Part shown: positions 1-11,493 of the stretch, piece by piece | How the letters are laid out: every line of letters begins with the position of its first letter | How positions within the stretch are numbered: position 1 is the stretch's first letter | NCBI RefSeq assembly: GCF_964355755.1 | Contig: NC_092672.1 | Location: 24,736,501 to 24,800,500, forward strand | Source: Antedon mediterranea | Taxonomy: Eukaryota; Echinodermata; Crinoidea; Comatulida; Antedonidae | Direction: 5' to 3' | Length of the DNA stretch: 64,000 nucleotides | Position numbers and translations under genes: made by a program | The notes under the pieces: generated by a model | Told to the model about the DNA's origin: nothing | Seen by the model: only the letters and a program-made list of their open reading frames with translations | Databases searched by the model: none

Positions 1-141
1 CGTGCAAGACAACCAAACGAGTAGGTTATCGTAACCAAAACGAGTAGGACACAGTAACCAAAACAGGTTTCATTACCATGTGAGACAACCAAACGAATAA
101 GACACAGTAACCAAAACAAGTATCATTACCATGCGAGACGT
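1..141. repeat. 63-bp tandem repeat, about two copies, cut by window edge
   Basis: The block GACACAGTAACCAAAAC recurs at 48 and 111 (period 63), with a partial copy before it. A CATTACCATG(T/C)GAGAC segment follows each full copy. The array may extend beyond the window. No coding content is recognised. Confidence 0.7.
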
Positions 142-1363
142 GAATGTGAACAAATACACAGTTGTGTGCACAATTTAAAAGTAAAAGTAAAACACCTGCA
201 ATACCATTAATTACAATTTTATTCATCTTTTCAGATTACGTCCATATGAAATCTTTAAAATATTGGCATGTTGCTGCTGATAACTTGACTTGGATAAAAC
301 GTATTTATTAACAATTATGGCGGCAGTACACAGCCACATGGATAGATTGGAATTTGAAGGCGAAAAAAACATTATTTTTAGATTGATAGTTGAAACCAAT
401 CAAACTGTGGTATGTTTGTAAATACCATTTGTTTTGTATATCATTGTTGTCCTTTATTATTAGTATAATACAAAATATGTGCATTTCAAATTTCAAACTT
501 ATTAACATTCACTTGGAAACAGAATAATGTATACAATATAAAGTGTCGATCATTTTGTATATTCTTGTTTGTATTTATTATTCAGTTAAACATAAGTTTA
601 TAAAAACCATTACTACATTACTATTACTTTTTTTTTTTAAATATAATTAATCATTGGTGAACACTGGATTCTTGAAGGTCATCATGTCACGTGGATGTAA
701 AATTCACATTTCACTGAGCATTCACAACCATTAAGAATAAATCTTAGTTACAATAAGAATATTCTGCAATGACAGTCAGTTTTAATGCTAACTTTTTTTC
801 ACAATTTAATTTTTTTTACTGCCATATAATTAAGTTTAGTTTTTAAATGTTTGTTTTACTTTGTTTTTCTGAATAAAGAAACCTTTATATGTTAGTCTTA
901 CTGTGTATGATATTCATAAATTAACAAAATGTATTTTTATATATAAATTTAATAATCAGCAATTTTTCAAATTATTTTCTTAATGCTAACTCTTTTTCAT
1001 AACTATGATACCAGTTATTCCGATGTTTACTTTTCAATTCAATTTCGTAACCGATATATGGCTAGAAATCCCATTTCTAGCCGTCCAATCTAATGGAAAT
1101 GGTATTGATGCTTTTATACAACATACTTGTTATATAATATATCCACATTCTTGTTTTATGTAGTAAATATCATGTTTTTAATTGTTAACGTCTTTTCTTA
1201 TTTGTTTTTAAGATTGCCAAACTTTGTACGGCTTTGCTATTCTTTCCATTTAAATATATATGTCGGGATTCTATTGTGATACATCTAGTGAATCACACAA
1301 ATCAATTGGTTACCCACCAATTATGCCCAGTCTCAGCTGAAATATGTCCTATGTGTTCACAAC

Positions 1364-1366
<3 letters not shown>
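142..1366. other. AT-rich non-coding stretch
   Basis: I see no gene, exon or recognisable repeat here. The sequence is AT-rich with short homopolymer runs. The two small open frames at the left edge match no family I know and look like chance. Confidence 0.5.

Positions 1367-1405
<39 letters not shown>
1367..1405. repeat. (TA)n microsatellite
   Basis: An uninterrupted TA dinucleotide run of about 39 bases, inside otherwise unremarkable AT-rich sequence. Confidence 0.95.
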
Positions 1406-1407
<2 letters not shown>

Positions 1408-2188
1408 AAAGAAAGTAAAACATGCAAGCTAGATTGAAAATGAAAGCCATTTATTATACGATTGTACACAGCTAATATGTTATGATACCATATTATATAG
1501 GAATCAGTTTATAAAATGTAGTGTTAACTATCTGTCGGTTATTTTGTACTCCAAAGCAGATGTATTTTGTGATGTAGTAAAATATCTATGGAGGTTTTAT
1601 TACGAAAGGAAAATTATAAAACATATTTTAAATATTTTTATATCACTATTTTGAATTTAAAGTATCTAATTTACAGTACTAAATTGTTTATATTTGTATG
1701 ATAAAATATTATAAATGAATAAAAGCGGGATGATATTTCCATGAAATATTTTTGAATACCGTGATAATAATTTGTATATTTTGAGCTTAATTCATTTTAA
1801 ATCTGTGTCGTTGTAAGAAGAGAACACCTCAAGTATTGCATCCGCGTCTCTTTGGTTGCCGTTTAAATATCACGTCATCGTTCATCATCATTGCCGTTCG
1901 TGTTCATTATCATTGTCACTATCGTCATTATTATCAAATCATTATTCGTCACTATCATTCGAAACTGTATATTAAAATGTAACGGATTCTTTCGGAATTC
2001 TGTGTGTCACCTCATTAGTGCAGCAATGTGTACTAATTCGTGTCTTTAAATTTTCTCTAGACTTAAAAAGTACGTAATTAAATGCACCGTGCAGGAATCA
2101 GTAACTTCCAGAAAGAGATCCAAATACTTTGAGGAACTGTAAGCACGCCGGAAAAAAAACCACTCATCATGGTGAAGTGAACATGAAC
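1406..2188. other. Non-coding stretch with a TCA-rich tract
   Basis: No gene is recognisable. From about 1870 to 1965 the sequence is an imperfect TCATTATCATTGTCACTATCG-like low-complexity tract rich in TCA and ATT triplets, a decayed trinucleotide repeat. Confidence 0.5.
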
Positions 2189-2294
2189 AAGGCCAACAGC
2201 CATAAGTCGCGTGCTAAAACGCATAGTGATACCGGACCGACAGACCGACCGACCGACATAGTAAACTATAGAGTCGCGACCACGCGACTAAAAA
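2189..2294 (-). mobile_element. Short dispersed repeat with CGGT microsatellite, copy 1
   Basis: Read on the minus strand, the copy runs TTTTTAGTCGCGTGG, a second GTCGCGACTC, CTATAGTTTACTATG, a CGGT tetranucleotide run, CCGGTATCACTATGCG, then AGCACGCGACTTATGG and GGCCTTG. The same order occurs at 7078-7165 and 7730-7856 on the plus strand. This suggests a non-autonomous element with an internal tetranucleotide microsatellite. No transposase or target duplication is visible, so its class is unknown. Confidence 0.7.
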
Positions 2295-2514
2295 TAGTAG
2301 GCAAACATCATGAGTAAAAAAGTTCACGATAACTGGTGTGTAATACAAAATTGCTCAGTTGACCATAAATACAATAATATGATAATACTACGTCATAATC
2401 ATCGTAACCAACAACATTACATAGTTAGATTATTCCTCATGAATGTTATAAATAATAAACTGGATGAAGCTACTCTAAATAAATATAAAGTTTAGATAGG
2501 AGTTAAACGCTTAA

Positions 2515-2601
2515 TGATAATAATAATAATAATAATAATAAATGAAGACTTATATAGCGCCGGTATCCTCCACCCATGTGGCGCTCATGGCGCTTTGTGC
2601 A
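2515..2601 (-). mobile_element. LINE 3' end with (ATT)n tail
   Basis: On the minus strand the sequence after the stop codon of the LINE at 2602 contains AAAGCGCCATGAGCGCC and then GGCGCTATATAAGT, and ends in an (ATT)n run. GCGCTATATAAAT followed by a short microsatellite is the 3' hallmark of CR1/L2-like LINEs of marine animals as I know them. A second copy of this end occurs at 8265-8390. Confidence 0.75.
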
Positions 2602-3440
2602 TTAACAACGTGCGAGAACATCAGCGAATAGCGACGTCTTTAGGTTGGTCTTGAAACTGTTTAGACTAGTTGAACATTTAACTGTTGCTGGTAAGCTGTT
2701 CCATACACTTGCGGCCGCAACGTAAAAAGATCTCTGACCCCACTGATTTTTCGCTCTACGCTCTTGAAGAAGGTTTTGTGACAATGATCGTAGGCCTCTG
2801 CGGGATGATTCGTAACGATCCACAAGGTCAGATAAATAAGCAGGAGCACTGTCATTTAGGATCTTGAATACAAACAACGCAAGTTTGTACTTAATACGTT
2901 GTTGAACAGGCAACCAATGCAAATCCATCAGGACAGGAGTTATGTGAGCGTTTGATTTTGTATAAGTTACAATTCTAGCTGCCATATTTTGCAAGCGCTG
3001 CAAACGTTGTATTTGAGATTTTGGTATGCCAAACAACAAGGCATTACCAATGTCAATTTTAGAAGTGACAAATGAGTGTACAATCAATTCAGCTGTTTTC
3101 TTGTTAAGATTACCGCGAATACGACCAAGGTTCCTAATCGATATGCATGCTGCTTTGGATACAGTTGTTATTTGTGCTTCCATAGTGAGATTACTATCCA
3201 GCATGATTCCCAGATTCCGGACCACCGATGAGGGAGCGATGTTAGAGTTTCCGATTCTGATATGTGTGATGTTGATTTTGGAGATGTTACATTTAGACCC
3301 GACGATAATAAACTCTGTCTTTCCATCATTCAACTTTAGGTAATTTGTTGTCATCCAATTGCGAACATCTTCTATACAGGCTTCCATCTTACTGATTGCT
3401 GCAGCAACATCCCTTTGAGTTTGCAGAATTTGATAATTAC
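2602..3440 (-). pseudogene. 5'-truncated non-LTR retrotransposon, C-terminal part of reverse transcriptase
   Basis: The open reading frame (261 codons from its first ATG at 3387) reads intact. It starts downstream of the catalytic YADD box, in the palm/thumb part: ACIEDVRNWM, then LKLNDGKTEF, VRNLGIMLDSNL, ALLFGIPKSQIQRLQRLQN, LHWLPVQQRIKYKLALFVFK, and a C-terminus with SVWNSLPATVK...FKTNLK. These are standard CR1/L2-group RT C-terminal motifs. In-frame coding continues upstream of that ATG to a stop near 3440, where similarity ends, so the copy is 5' truncated, as usual for target-primed insertion. An older LINE of opposite orientation lies just upstream. The ends of the domain are well preserved, suggesting a fairly young copy that cannot make a working RT. 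Confidence 0.9.
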
Positions 3441-3589
3441 CAACTTAATACAAAAAATAGAAAGACAAAAAGGAGGTGGTCTATATTGCCAACGGAACTA
3501 TTATGTGAGAAACTTACCGACCACAACAACTGCCCTTTTGAATGCCTTTTGATTAAAGTTACATTACCAAGAATGTGCAAACTCTTTAG

Positions 3590-5010
3590 CACCAGTCGGT
3601 CGAACCATCACAACTTTATTCTTATCTGCTCGACGAATGAGATAAACACTAAGATCATAAATCACAATGAAGACACAGTTCTACGAGAGTTCGTCAGTTA
3701 GATCTTTCGGCCAATGTATACAATGGAGATGATCCTTTTCTCTCGGATGGTAATGTTAATGCCAAAACTAATTTATATAATTCAATTATGCATGATACTT
3801 ACAATGGGCATTTCCCAGTGATTACTAGCAGTAAGCGGGTTACAGATAAAACTGACGCACAACATAAGAAAATTAGTTAATTAATTAAGTTGCTAAATTT
3901 AATTTAAGATAAATTTTAAAAACTGATCAATGGGCCAGACTTCGGAATTTTGTACAAAAAATAATTTAGGTTACCAGCATAATTTCCATCAAGAGAACCT
4001 CCCCAGTTATATTCATATACTTTTTTTTGTATAATTTGTTCATCATTTTTATATTGTAATTGTATTTCTTTCATACGGTCTCGTGGAAGAACACATTTTG
4101 TTGTGAACGAGCCTCCGTTTTAAAATAAATATATTGTTATTATTATATATGCCTGGAAAGTACGGAAAAGGCTTAATATAGCTTGATTTAAAAACATCTA
4201 AAGCTGGTCATCCCGACAATTAACCAGTGAGCTTAATAATGGATTTTGCACCTACTAACTCCAATTATCACGAATATGTTGAACAGTGTACTAGTGAAAG
4301 ATATTTTTTTTGGAGGATTGGAAGAAGTCCACTCAGTTTACAATATGAAAGGTTAAAAATGCAAGACTTTAAATGTGCTTAGACCTATCTCGCTCTCTCC
4401 ATTTTTGTTTGAATATTTCATTTTTCAATGGATTCTCTAGAATAACAGTGACGGATAAGAGGCAATAGCTGCAAGCAGAGCTCGACAACTTTCCATCTTA
4501 TCAGCGTCATTGACAAATCCTGAAGGGTTTTAAGAGAGATAGCTTTGATGCAAATATTTGTGTTCATCGTGTAGGTCACTCTGTATGTATCAATATGTTA
4601 ATTGAGCTTAGGATTTGGTCGTCAATGGCACATCATGAATACTCGATTTGCGGGAGTGGTCTCTGATACATACCAATTAACTGTGGAGTACCTCATGGTA
4701 GCCTACTTTAATAGCACCCACCCTTTTCCTGGTGTTATTCAATGATGCACTCATTGTGTGCTGTGGAGGTTACAGTTACTTAAACAAGTGGTGCAATGTA
4801 TCTGGTAATATGACACCGAAACTATCTAAATGTAAGGTGATGTAGTTACAACTATTAAGATGTTATTACATTTGAAGTAAAAATGATTCAGTATTAAAGG
4901 TGTTGAAAATAATTACTCGATATTGTTATTCATAATAATTTAAAATGTGATACGAATACTGAGGAGATTGTTTCAAGAGATCTGTGTTTGAAAATGATAT
5001 ATTGATAGAT
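3590..5010 (+). pseudogene. Decayed plus-strand non-LTR retrotransposon (linker and reverse transcriptase)
   Basis: Coding similarity is scattered over three frames. At about 3700-3860 the frame reads VYNGDDPFLSDG and TYNGHFPVITSSKRVTDK, the linker between the endonuclease and RT domains of Jockey/I-like LINEs. At about 4640-4850 it reads RFAGVVSD, INCGVPHGS, TLFLVLFNDALIV, then NKWCNVSGNMTPKLSKCKVM, so the YADD-containing segment between NDALIV and NKWC is missing. At about 4925-5000 it reads IHNNLKCDTNTEEIV. Stops and frameshifts occur throughout. The stretch 3870-4160 is not LINE coding sequence and carries an unrelated LINE 3' end. This is an old relic, possibly split by a later insertion. 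Confidence 0.65.
4030..4150 (+). mobile_element. Probable LINE 3'-UTR fragment with hairpin and (ATT) tail
   Basis: The block 4075-4118 begins ACGGTCTCGTGG and ends ACGAGCCTCCGT, an imperfect stem-loop around a TTTTGTTGTG loop. It is followed by AAATAAATATATTGTTATTATTAT. The layout (T-rich UTR, charged hairpin, microsatellite tail) resembles the 3' UTR of the LINE ending near 25470, which has its own GGGGTC...GACCCC hairpin. The assignment is by architecture only. Confidence 0.4.
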
Positions 5011-5089
5011 CTATTTATTGAACAAACAGTAGGCCTAATAAAAAAAAGATGTGTGGGAATTGTATGTAGTTGAAACCGAAACACGACAT

Positions 5090-5265
5090 AAACGCCCTGG
5101 TACAATATTGTGTGTATGCATTTGGCGGAGCGTTATTTGAGGGAAAATGCCCCGGGGCATTTATTATTTGAGGAGGTGGAAGGGTGGGCGTTTATTTCAA
5201 ATGATGTTTTATGAAGGGGACGCCGCGCGTCATTCAAAGCGGGGCGTTTATTCGAATAAATACGG
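5090..5265. repeat. Dispersed GGGGCGTTTATT-type repeat
   Basis: Four variations on GCGTTTATT occur in 170 bases, ending GGGGCGTTTATTCGAATA and AATACGGTA. Related modules occur at about 15830-15900 (GGGGCGTTTATTCC) and, inverted, at 16640-16700 inside the foldback element. This shows a shared dispersed repeat. No open frame is conserved. Confidence 0.55.
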
Positions 5266-5269
5266 TAGG

Positions 5270-5455
5270 TTATTAGTTTTAATAAGTTAATCACTTCCGT
5301 AAAAAAACGACAAATGACAAAATAAAATTTTTAAATTCTCTCAAAAACCCATTTACTTGTAGCAATTTGACTCTTTTTAAAATTACAGTTTTTCAGGTAA
5401 ATTCAATTTTTTTTCAAAGTGGATAACTATTAATGTGACATTAAAATGGCATCTG
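5270..5455 (+). mobile_element. Partial, diverged copy of the GATGTATTGTCCC inverted-repeat element
   Basis: AGTTTTAATAAGTTAATCAC, then TTTCAGGTAAATTCA and AAGTGGATAACTATTA followed by GTGACATTAAA appear in the same order as in the elements at 30842-31157 and 32732-33055. Both terminal repeats are missing, so this is an internal fragment. Confidence 0.6.
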
Positions 5456-6389
5456 TAATTAACGTGGCCAAAATTACATTTCGATGATTATGTTGACACC
5501 TTAAATAATGAACAAAATATATATTGCGATATTAATTTGATTAAAAAATCAGGATTAGGATATGACATTAAACAAACTTAAAAAAAACGTTATCACCACT
5601 TAATACGAAACGATCTGGGAAGACAACTTTAGCTTATGGTTGTAAAAGATATCTCTGATTATTTGATGATAAATAGATGATTATTGATGATGTATGAATT
5701 ATTTGATCACAGTCATTCCAAATTATATCTTTCTTGCGTCTTTTAGTTAATAGATTATAATGATTAAGACATGGTTTGTTCTTCCAGGCCTAAAAGGCTG
5801 TCGATTGCTTGATGATCGATTGATGAATAGGGTCACATCCCTACCATAGGCATAGGTCTGCAATATTTATTACACAATAGTATATCCTGACTTGCAATGA
5901 TCTCAACCATGATCCTGTTTTAGAATGATTTTTTGTTGTTAAAATTAGATAAATTCGTATTATTAGGCCTACTTTTTAAATTTATTAACATCACGTCATT
6001 TCAGTAATAAAATGGGACGTCTTCTTAAAAGATTCCAGGTCATCTCTTTAGACTTAGACCAAAGAATATATATCAAATGAGTATTCCGCGATTTTTGCAT
6101 GAGAGCTCCAGAGAGAGTGATACCCGCCCTAATAAGGGCGGATGTATACATACTAAATAAGACTTGATTTAATAGATATTATACATGTCACATTACATAG
6201 AATTATGATAATATATTTTGCAATTGTAAACTATTTTATAATACATATTTATTAACAAACTAGTGTACATTCACTTTTACAGACAATTATTTACTAACAT
6301 GCTAAATTAGTTCACAAAAAAGGCCTAACACAGCAATAGGTGGTCCAGCCTTTGATTAGTGAAACCGTCACAAAAAGTTGTATACATCC
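5456..6389. other. AT-rich stretch with a small perfect hairpin
   Basis: No gene is visible. At 6124-6141 CCGCCCT and AGGGCGG form a perfect 7-bp stem with a four-base loop. Nothing around it suggests a terminator or RNA gene, so I record it only as a structure. Confidence 0.4.
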
Positions 6390-6565
6390 CAGATACATCC
6401 TCACTCATGGCGGCGCCCTACCACATGGACAAGGAAAATCGCGGATTACTCATTCTTGTGAGTCGTCGCGTCGGCAGAGGTCGCACACGTGTGTGTACTA
6501 CCATGGAGCATGGATTAAAGAATCGAATGCATGGAGTAAAGAATAAATTACTTTCTGTGATATAA
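6390..6565 (+). other. GC-richer patch with a short unassigned open frame
   Basis: From about 6390 to 6510 base composition rises above the surroundings, with several CpG sites. An ATG at 6407 in the context CTCATGGCGGCG opens a 52-codon frame ending at 6565 (MAAPYHMDKENRG...). I recognise no domain, and no splice donor or polyadenylation context makes it a gene. It could be a lost first exon, a promoter-proximal patch or a repeat piece. Confidence 0.25.
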
Positions 6566-7077
6566 GTATTATTTAGAATGCTGTGGTGTGGATATATTTG
6601 AATCTATTTTAAATGATTTAGATATACGTTTATTATTATAATAATAATCTTAAACGGGCAATAAACTTGTACTTGTGTCTTGTACATACTCTTGCAGGCC
6701 TAATGTGTTCTAATAAAAACAGAAATGACGATTAAATCAGTTAATAATACATTAAGTATTTTAAAACTCTGGTTATATAGGCCTATTGTATGTCTAATAA
6801 TTATTGTATATTATCAACAATACTTAAATAAGCCTATGCCTTCGTAAGAAAATAGGAGGAACAAAATAACATTACAGTATTTCGAAATTCTTTTTTTATA
6901 GCGATTTTTGGAAAAATTTATATTTAGTAAGGCTTGAATTATTTCAGGATTATACAGTTCCACAGTAAAACCTACCAACATTGGATTGCGAAAACTCTGA
7001 AAAGGCTACTACTGCTAAAACAATGAGGGAGTGTCTTGAATTCCATCTTAGACAATGAAGGTGGTGTAGCATGGTTG

Positions 7078-7856
7078 TTTTTAGTCGCGTGGAAGCGACT
7101 CTATAGTTCACTATGTCGGTCGGTTGGTCGGTCTGTCTGTCGGTCCGGTATCACTATGCGTGTTATCGCTTTGTGATCTTATCTTGATATCAGTTTAATC
7201 TAGCTAGGTCAATTTTTCACAGTATATTCCTTATGGCCAGGAATCAATGTGGTTATGTTTTCACGATGCTCAATAAAAAATTACGCGGTCTACGCACGAT
7301 TTAACGAAATCACGTTTGTAATCATATCTTCACAACCATGAATCACAATTAAATAAAATTTGGTACTCATAAATTTCAGGGCATAAATCATCATATGGCA
7401 ATACAATTACGTGCGTAGCGCATGTAACGCATGCGTACGCGCGCTTAAAATTTTCTAAATTTATTTTCGATGAAATAAGAGTACGTTTCAGGCAATTTTA
7501 AGCGTTTACAAAATTGCCATGAGTGCGCATATTTTTGCGCGCGCACTGCGCGTTAAATGTTATTGCGCACTCTTTTTGCCCGATTTCTGTTTTCTTGACT
7601 TACTTTTCAACTCGAAATTACGTTATACGAGCACGTCAAAAGTGACAGGCTACGCACGTGTAAATTAAAAAAATATAAATGTTTTTAAACATTTCAACAT
7701 TTTTAAACATGTTCAGTAATTTCGGTCAGTATAGTTCACTATGTCGGTCGGTCGGTCTGTCGGTCTTTCTGTCGGTCTGTCTGTCTGTCGGTCAGTCTGT
7801 CGGTCCGGTATCACTATGCATTGTAGCACGCGACTTAATGGCTGTTGGCCTTGCTT
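7078..7856 (+). mobile_element. Repeat with two CGGT microsatellite blocks (copies 2 and 3)
   Basis: Block 7078-7165 starts TTTTTAGTCGCGTGG, runs through CTATAGTTCACTATG and a CGGT/CTGT run, and ends CCGGTATCACTATGCG. Block 7730-7856 repeats the second half and adds AGCACGCGACTTAATGG and GGCCTTG. Both match the minus-strand copy at 2189-2294. The 560 bases between them are CpG-rich, with GTGCGTAGCGCATG, GCATGCGTACGCGCGC and TGCGCGCGCACTGCGCG. Either two copies landed nearby or this is one element with an expanded core. No coding frame is evident. Confidence 0.6.
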
Positions 7857-8264
7857 ATTAACATAACAATGAAATGTGTTACGTTTCGTGTCTTCAATTT
7901 GTTGAAGTGTTATTAACAGCAAAGTTAAATATAAAAATAATGGTGAATTATTTTATGTTTTTAATAATTAGAGGGAAGCTAGATTGCTTGTTGTGTGTGA
8001 TTAATGGAGATGTTAATATTAATGTTACATTTTATTATGTTATTTATCCAATATTTACTATTTTTATAAATTGTCACGATTGTTGTAATTCAGTTTGTTA
8101 ACTGCAAGAACAATTTAAATAAATAAACCTTGCTTATTATTGTTGTTGCGTCCGTTTTCACTTACATTTCTTTTCTTACGTTATGCTAATATAATATGTT
8201 CATTATTGGTTTATATTTATTTTACTCTGTACAGTATTTGTAAAAATAAATGTTATTAAGTTAC

Positions 8265-8390
8265 TAATAATAATAATAATAAACAGTATTTATATAGCGC
8301 CTAATGGATCACTGACCTCTCTAGGTGCTTTACATAGGACCTTAACTAATGGTAATAAACTATCCCCCGCCGGACACCATTCCGGTATTT
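8265..8390 (-). mobile_element. CR1/L2-like LINE 3' end, minus strand
   Basis: (AAT)n at 8265-8283 is followed by TTTATATAGCGCC and then AGGTGCTTTACATAGG. Read on the minus strand this is an AAGCACCT...GGCGCTATATAAAT...(ATT)n 3' end like that at 2515-2601. Coding sequence is absent, so it is a very short 5'-truncated copy. It abuts the inverted-repeat element at 8393. Confidence 0.65.
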
Positions 8391-8392
8391 CT

Positions 8393-9235
8393 TAAGCCCC
8401 TTTCTCACAGAGTTGTGTGCCAGGAATATTGCGAGAATATACCATTACCTTGCCGGTATGGTTTTCTGTGAGAACGGGTCGTCTTGGCATCATGCCGGCA
8501 CCATGCCGGCATCGACATGACCTGCTTTAGACCTAGTAATATTCTAGGGATATTCCCCGCAATGCCAGACGGGCATTCTGTGAGAACGTATTGCCGTTAT
8601 ATTCCGGGGTTCCCCGTCGAGGCTTTGACACCTTGCGCAGTCAAGTGTATCACTTTGGCGCCTATTCAATTCAATTAACAATAATAATGTCGAACTGGAG
8701 GGATAATGAGATAAGAGAGCTGCTTAAAATAAGGGGACAAGAAGAAATTTGTAGCATAATCTATATAGGCCGCTAGGCTAGGCCAGCCATCATAGCTCTT
8801 TAGACTTTGTTTGTTGGTGCCTGACCTTTCGTCGCCTTGTAAATTGTAGGCCTACAGCCTTCTAAGGTGTTTTACAGATTGCCGATGACGGCAAATTAAT
8901 TGCTATACCTGTATAATATATGCACAATATACTGTACATAGCATGTATTGCATAAATATGCTATAAAGGAAGATAATAATCTGTAACTTAACATTCGCCG
9001 CCATATCATCGCTAGACAAAAATAATAACAATAAAGGACGCCCTCAATAATTATTTTGTCAGAGACTTTTTATTGGCCGAATATGCCCGACTCCTTTCTC
9101 ACAGAAAGCCGGTATATACCGGTTATATTTCCGGCACGATAGTCCGATGAGAATGGGTATATGCCGGTAACGATACCGGCACGACGCCAGCACTGTACCG
9201 GTATATTGCAGGCACATCTGTGAGAAAGGGGCTTA
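8393..9235. mobile_element. Non-autonomous DNA transposon with TAAGCCCCTTTCTCACAGA ends
   Basis: The left end TAAGCCCCTTTCTCACAGA is matched by TCTGTGAGAAAGGGGCTTA at the right end, a perfect 19-bp inverted repeat. Subterminal sequence is built from GCCGGTA/GCCGGCA motifs facing inward on both sides (ATGCCGGCACCATGCCGG left; GATACCGGCACGACGCC right). A second TTTCTCACAGAAAGCCGG lies at about 9096. The element is 843 bp and has no transposase frame. No convincing target duplication is visible, so the superfamily is open. Confidence 0.8.
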
Positions 9236-9409
9236 GGTCAAGGTTTCGGGGATGGAGACAATCAATAATGTGAAAAAAAAAATGTAACAAAGCTAAACTA
9301 TGCTTAACTATGCTTAACTAGTTGTTGTAAAAGTTGTGGTATACATTACTGATTCTGATTTTCTAATGTACAAATTATATGTGGCAAACTTCACCGACAT
9401 TGATATACA

Positions 9410-10086
9410 GTAACAACAACGATAAATGAAGAAAAACATAATTAAAAGTTAATATTTATTTGTAAAGTACACTTAACACACACTCTTCTTCATTATAACT
9501 TATAGCAGTGCATATCCTTAAATTAATCTAATGATAGTACTGTATATAACTTGCATTCCTTTCAGTCTTAAATATAATCGTTGGAGCACATTTTCCGACC
9601 GGTACAAAAATGAAAACATTTCATTATCTTGTGTCATTATTTATAATTCAATCTTAATATAAGAAAAAGCAAAGCATGATTTTATGTTCAATATCACAAA
9701 ATACACATTAAATCTCATTTAATTTGATTTATAAATAACATTTTGTTGTACTTAGTTAATAATAAAACGTCAGATATTTATGACTGTATAATCTCACATA
9801 AAAAAAGTAGGGTAAGTGATCTAGGTATAACATCGAATCTTTGCTGTATAATGTCTAATTTCATAACGTGATTCACTAGTTATTACAAAAGTTAGTAAAA
9901 AGACTTAAACAAATCAGTTTGTTTGATTTCATCGTGTTACATGAAAAAGGAAATGTTGTAAATATATAATTTTGTGTGTTTTCGCTTGCATCGTTATTCA
10001 TTTTGGTTTGATTTATTACAGTTAGGCCTCTAAAGTTAAAGTTTAAAAGTATAGTCACCTACAAAAAGCGCATGATGACTGATTGA
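9410..10086 (-). repeat. 677-bp dispersed repeat, copy 1 (inverted partner at 22563)
   Basis: Read on the minus strand from ATGCGCTTTTTGTAGG to TTTATCGTTGTTGTT, this segment is nearly identical to plus-strand 22563-23229. Both copies start at GTCATCATGCGC and end at TCGTTGTTGTT. It abuts the broken C-terminal end of the LINE RT at about 10087, so it appears to have interrupted that LINE. A small open frame in both copies reads the same because the repeat is the same. I find no inverted ends, so the type is unknown. Confidence 0.8.
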
Positions 10087-11493
10087 ATAACTCTTTCATA
10101 GAATAAATTTAAAGTACCACAGCTAACATTAAATTTATTTAGCTTTCTTAGGAAATATAACCTTTGGTGACCTTTCTTAATTATCTCGGCCGTATTTTTT
10201 TCAAAACTAAGTTGATCATCAATATGTGTACCAAGATATTTGGTTTCATGAACACGTTCAATTGTCTGATCATTAACTATCAGATAACTTTTATCATTTT
10301 TCTTTTTCCTAAAATCCCATATAATTTCTTTAGTTTTATTAAAATTAATCTTAAGGTAATTGTCATTGCACCATGACATTAATTTAACATATTCAGCCTT
10401 ATACACATGATCGTCAGCATTTTTCAATAGACCAATCAGTACCATGTCATCTGCGTATTTGATTATATGACACATGTTACATGAAGATCGACATTCACTG
10501 GTATATATTGTAAATAAACTTGGTGACAGACAACACCCCTGGGGTGCACCAGTGTTGATCCTTCTAATCTCTGAGATAGATTTACCAACTTTAACATACT
10601 GTAGCCGATTTGTAAGAAAATCACCAACCCATAGAGCAAGGTAAGGATTAACCTTTCATTCAGACATTTTGTTCATTAAAATATGAGGCTGCATCAAATT
10701 AAATGCAGATGAAAAGTCTATGAATAGCCCTCGAGCATAGGTCCCCTTCTTATCTAAATGTGAAACCACCAGGTCTAACAAGGTTATAATAGCATCATCG
10801 ACCCCTCTATTACATTGATATGCAAATTGGTTATTATCCATAAAATCACTACATTCAGACATTAGTTGACTTCTAACAATTTTCTCAAGGATCTTCATTA
10901 GAATAGATGTTAATGCCACTGGTCTGAAGTCGTTAATGATTTTAGGGTTACACATTTTCGGAACAGGTATAATCTCAGAGACCTTCCATAGATCAGGTAC
11001 CACCCCCGTGTTCAGTGGACACTGGAAAAGCTGGCTTATTATTGGTGAAAGCTGAGAGGCACATGATCTAATCAAACGCCCTGATACACCGTCCGGACCC
11101 TTTGCTTTACTAACATTTAACCTTTCCATATATTTCTTAACATCATCTACATCAATTTTTATTGCACTTTTATCATTCATTTCATTTTTAAACCCTTCAG
11201 CAGATGCAGTCATTTCACATTTAAAATTTATTTCATCAAATCTAGAATAAAAAATATTAAAATCATTTGGTTTAAAACTGTGTTCCATTTCATTATTTTT
11301 CTTCCCCATACCTGTAATTTGAATTTGTTCTCAATTTTTTCTCCATATTCTTTTTTACATGCTTTGATTTTCTTATTTACACATTTTTTAATCTTTTTCT
11401 TTTCCATATCGTTGCATTTGTTTTTGGATGCAATATATTTCTTAAGTAATTCTTTTCTTACATCTTTTGTGAGCCAAGGCTTATTATTATTAA
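10087..11493 (-). pseudogene. Minus-strand LINE (A), reverse transcriptase part
   Basis: Reading from 11493 down, the frame begins NNNKPWLTKDVRKELLKK (linker), then after a frameshift near 11310 RT proper: SKAKGPDGVSGRLIRSCA, FRPVALTSILMKILEKIV, QFAYQCNRGVDDAI, LFIDFSSAFN (RT block A), GAPQGCCLSPSLF, and IKYADDMVL (the catalytic YADD box, about 10446-10460), then KINFNKTKE and YLGTHIDDQL. A TGA at 10656-10658 breaks the frame once; coding resumes in the same frame. It ends where the repeat at 9410-10086 begins. Its upstream endonuclease half lies at 19850-20970, separated by the TTAA element. This is a Jockey/CR1-type LINE, inactive. Confidence 0.88.

Noticed and set aside
6124-6141. Intrinsic transcription terminator
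   Set aside because: A GC stem with no T run, in an animal genome with no adjacent gene.
6407-6565. First exon of a host gene (MAAPYHMDKENRG...)
   Set aside because: No donor site, homologous domain or neighbouring exon was found; kept only as a low-confidence patch.
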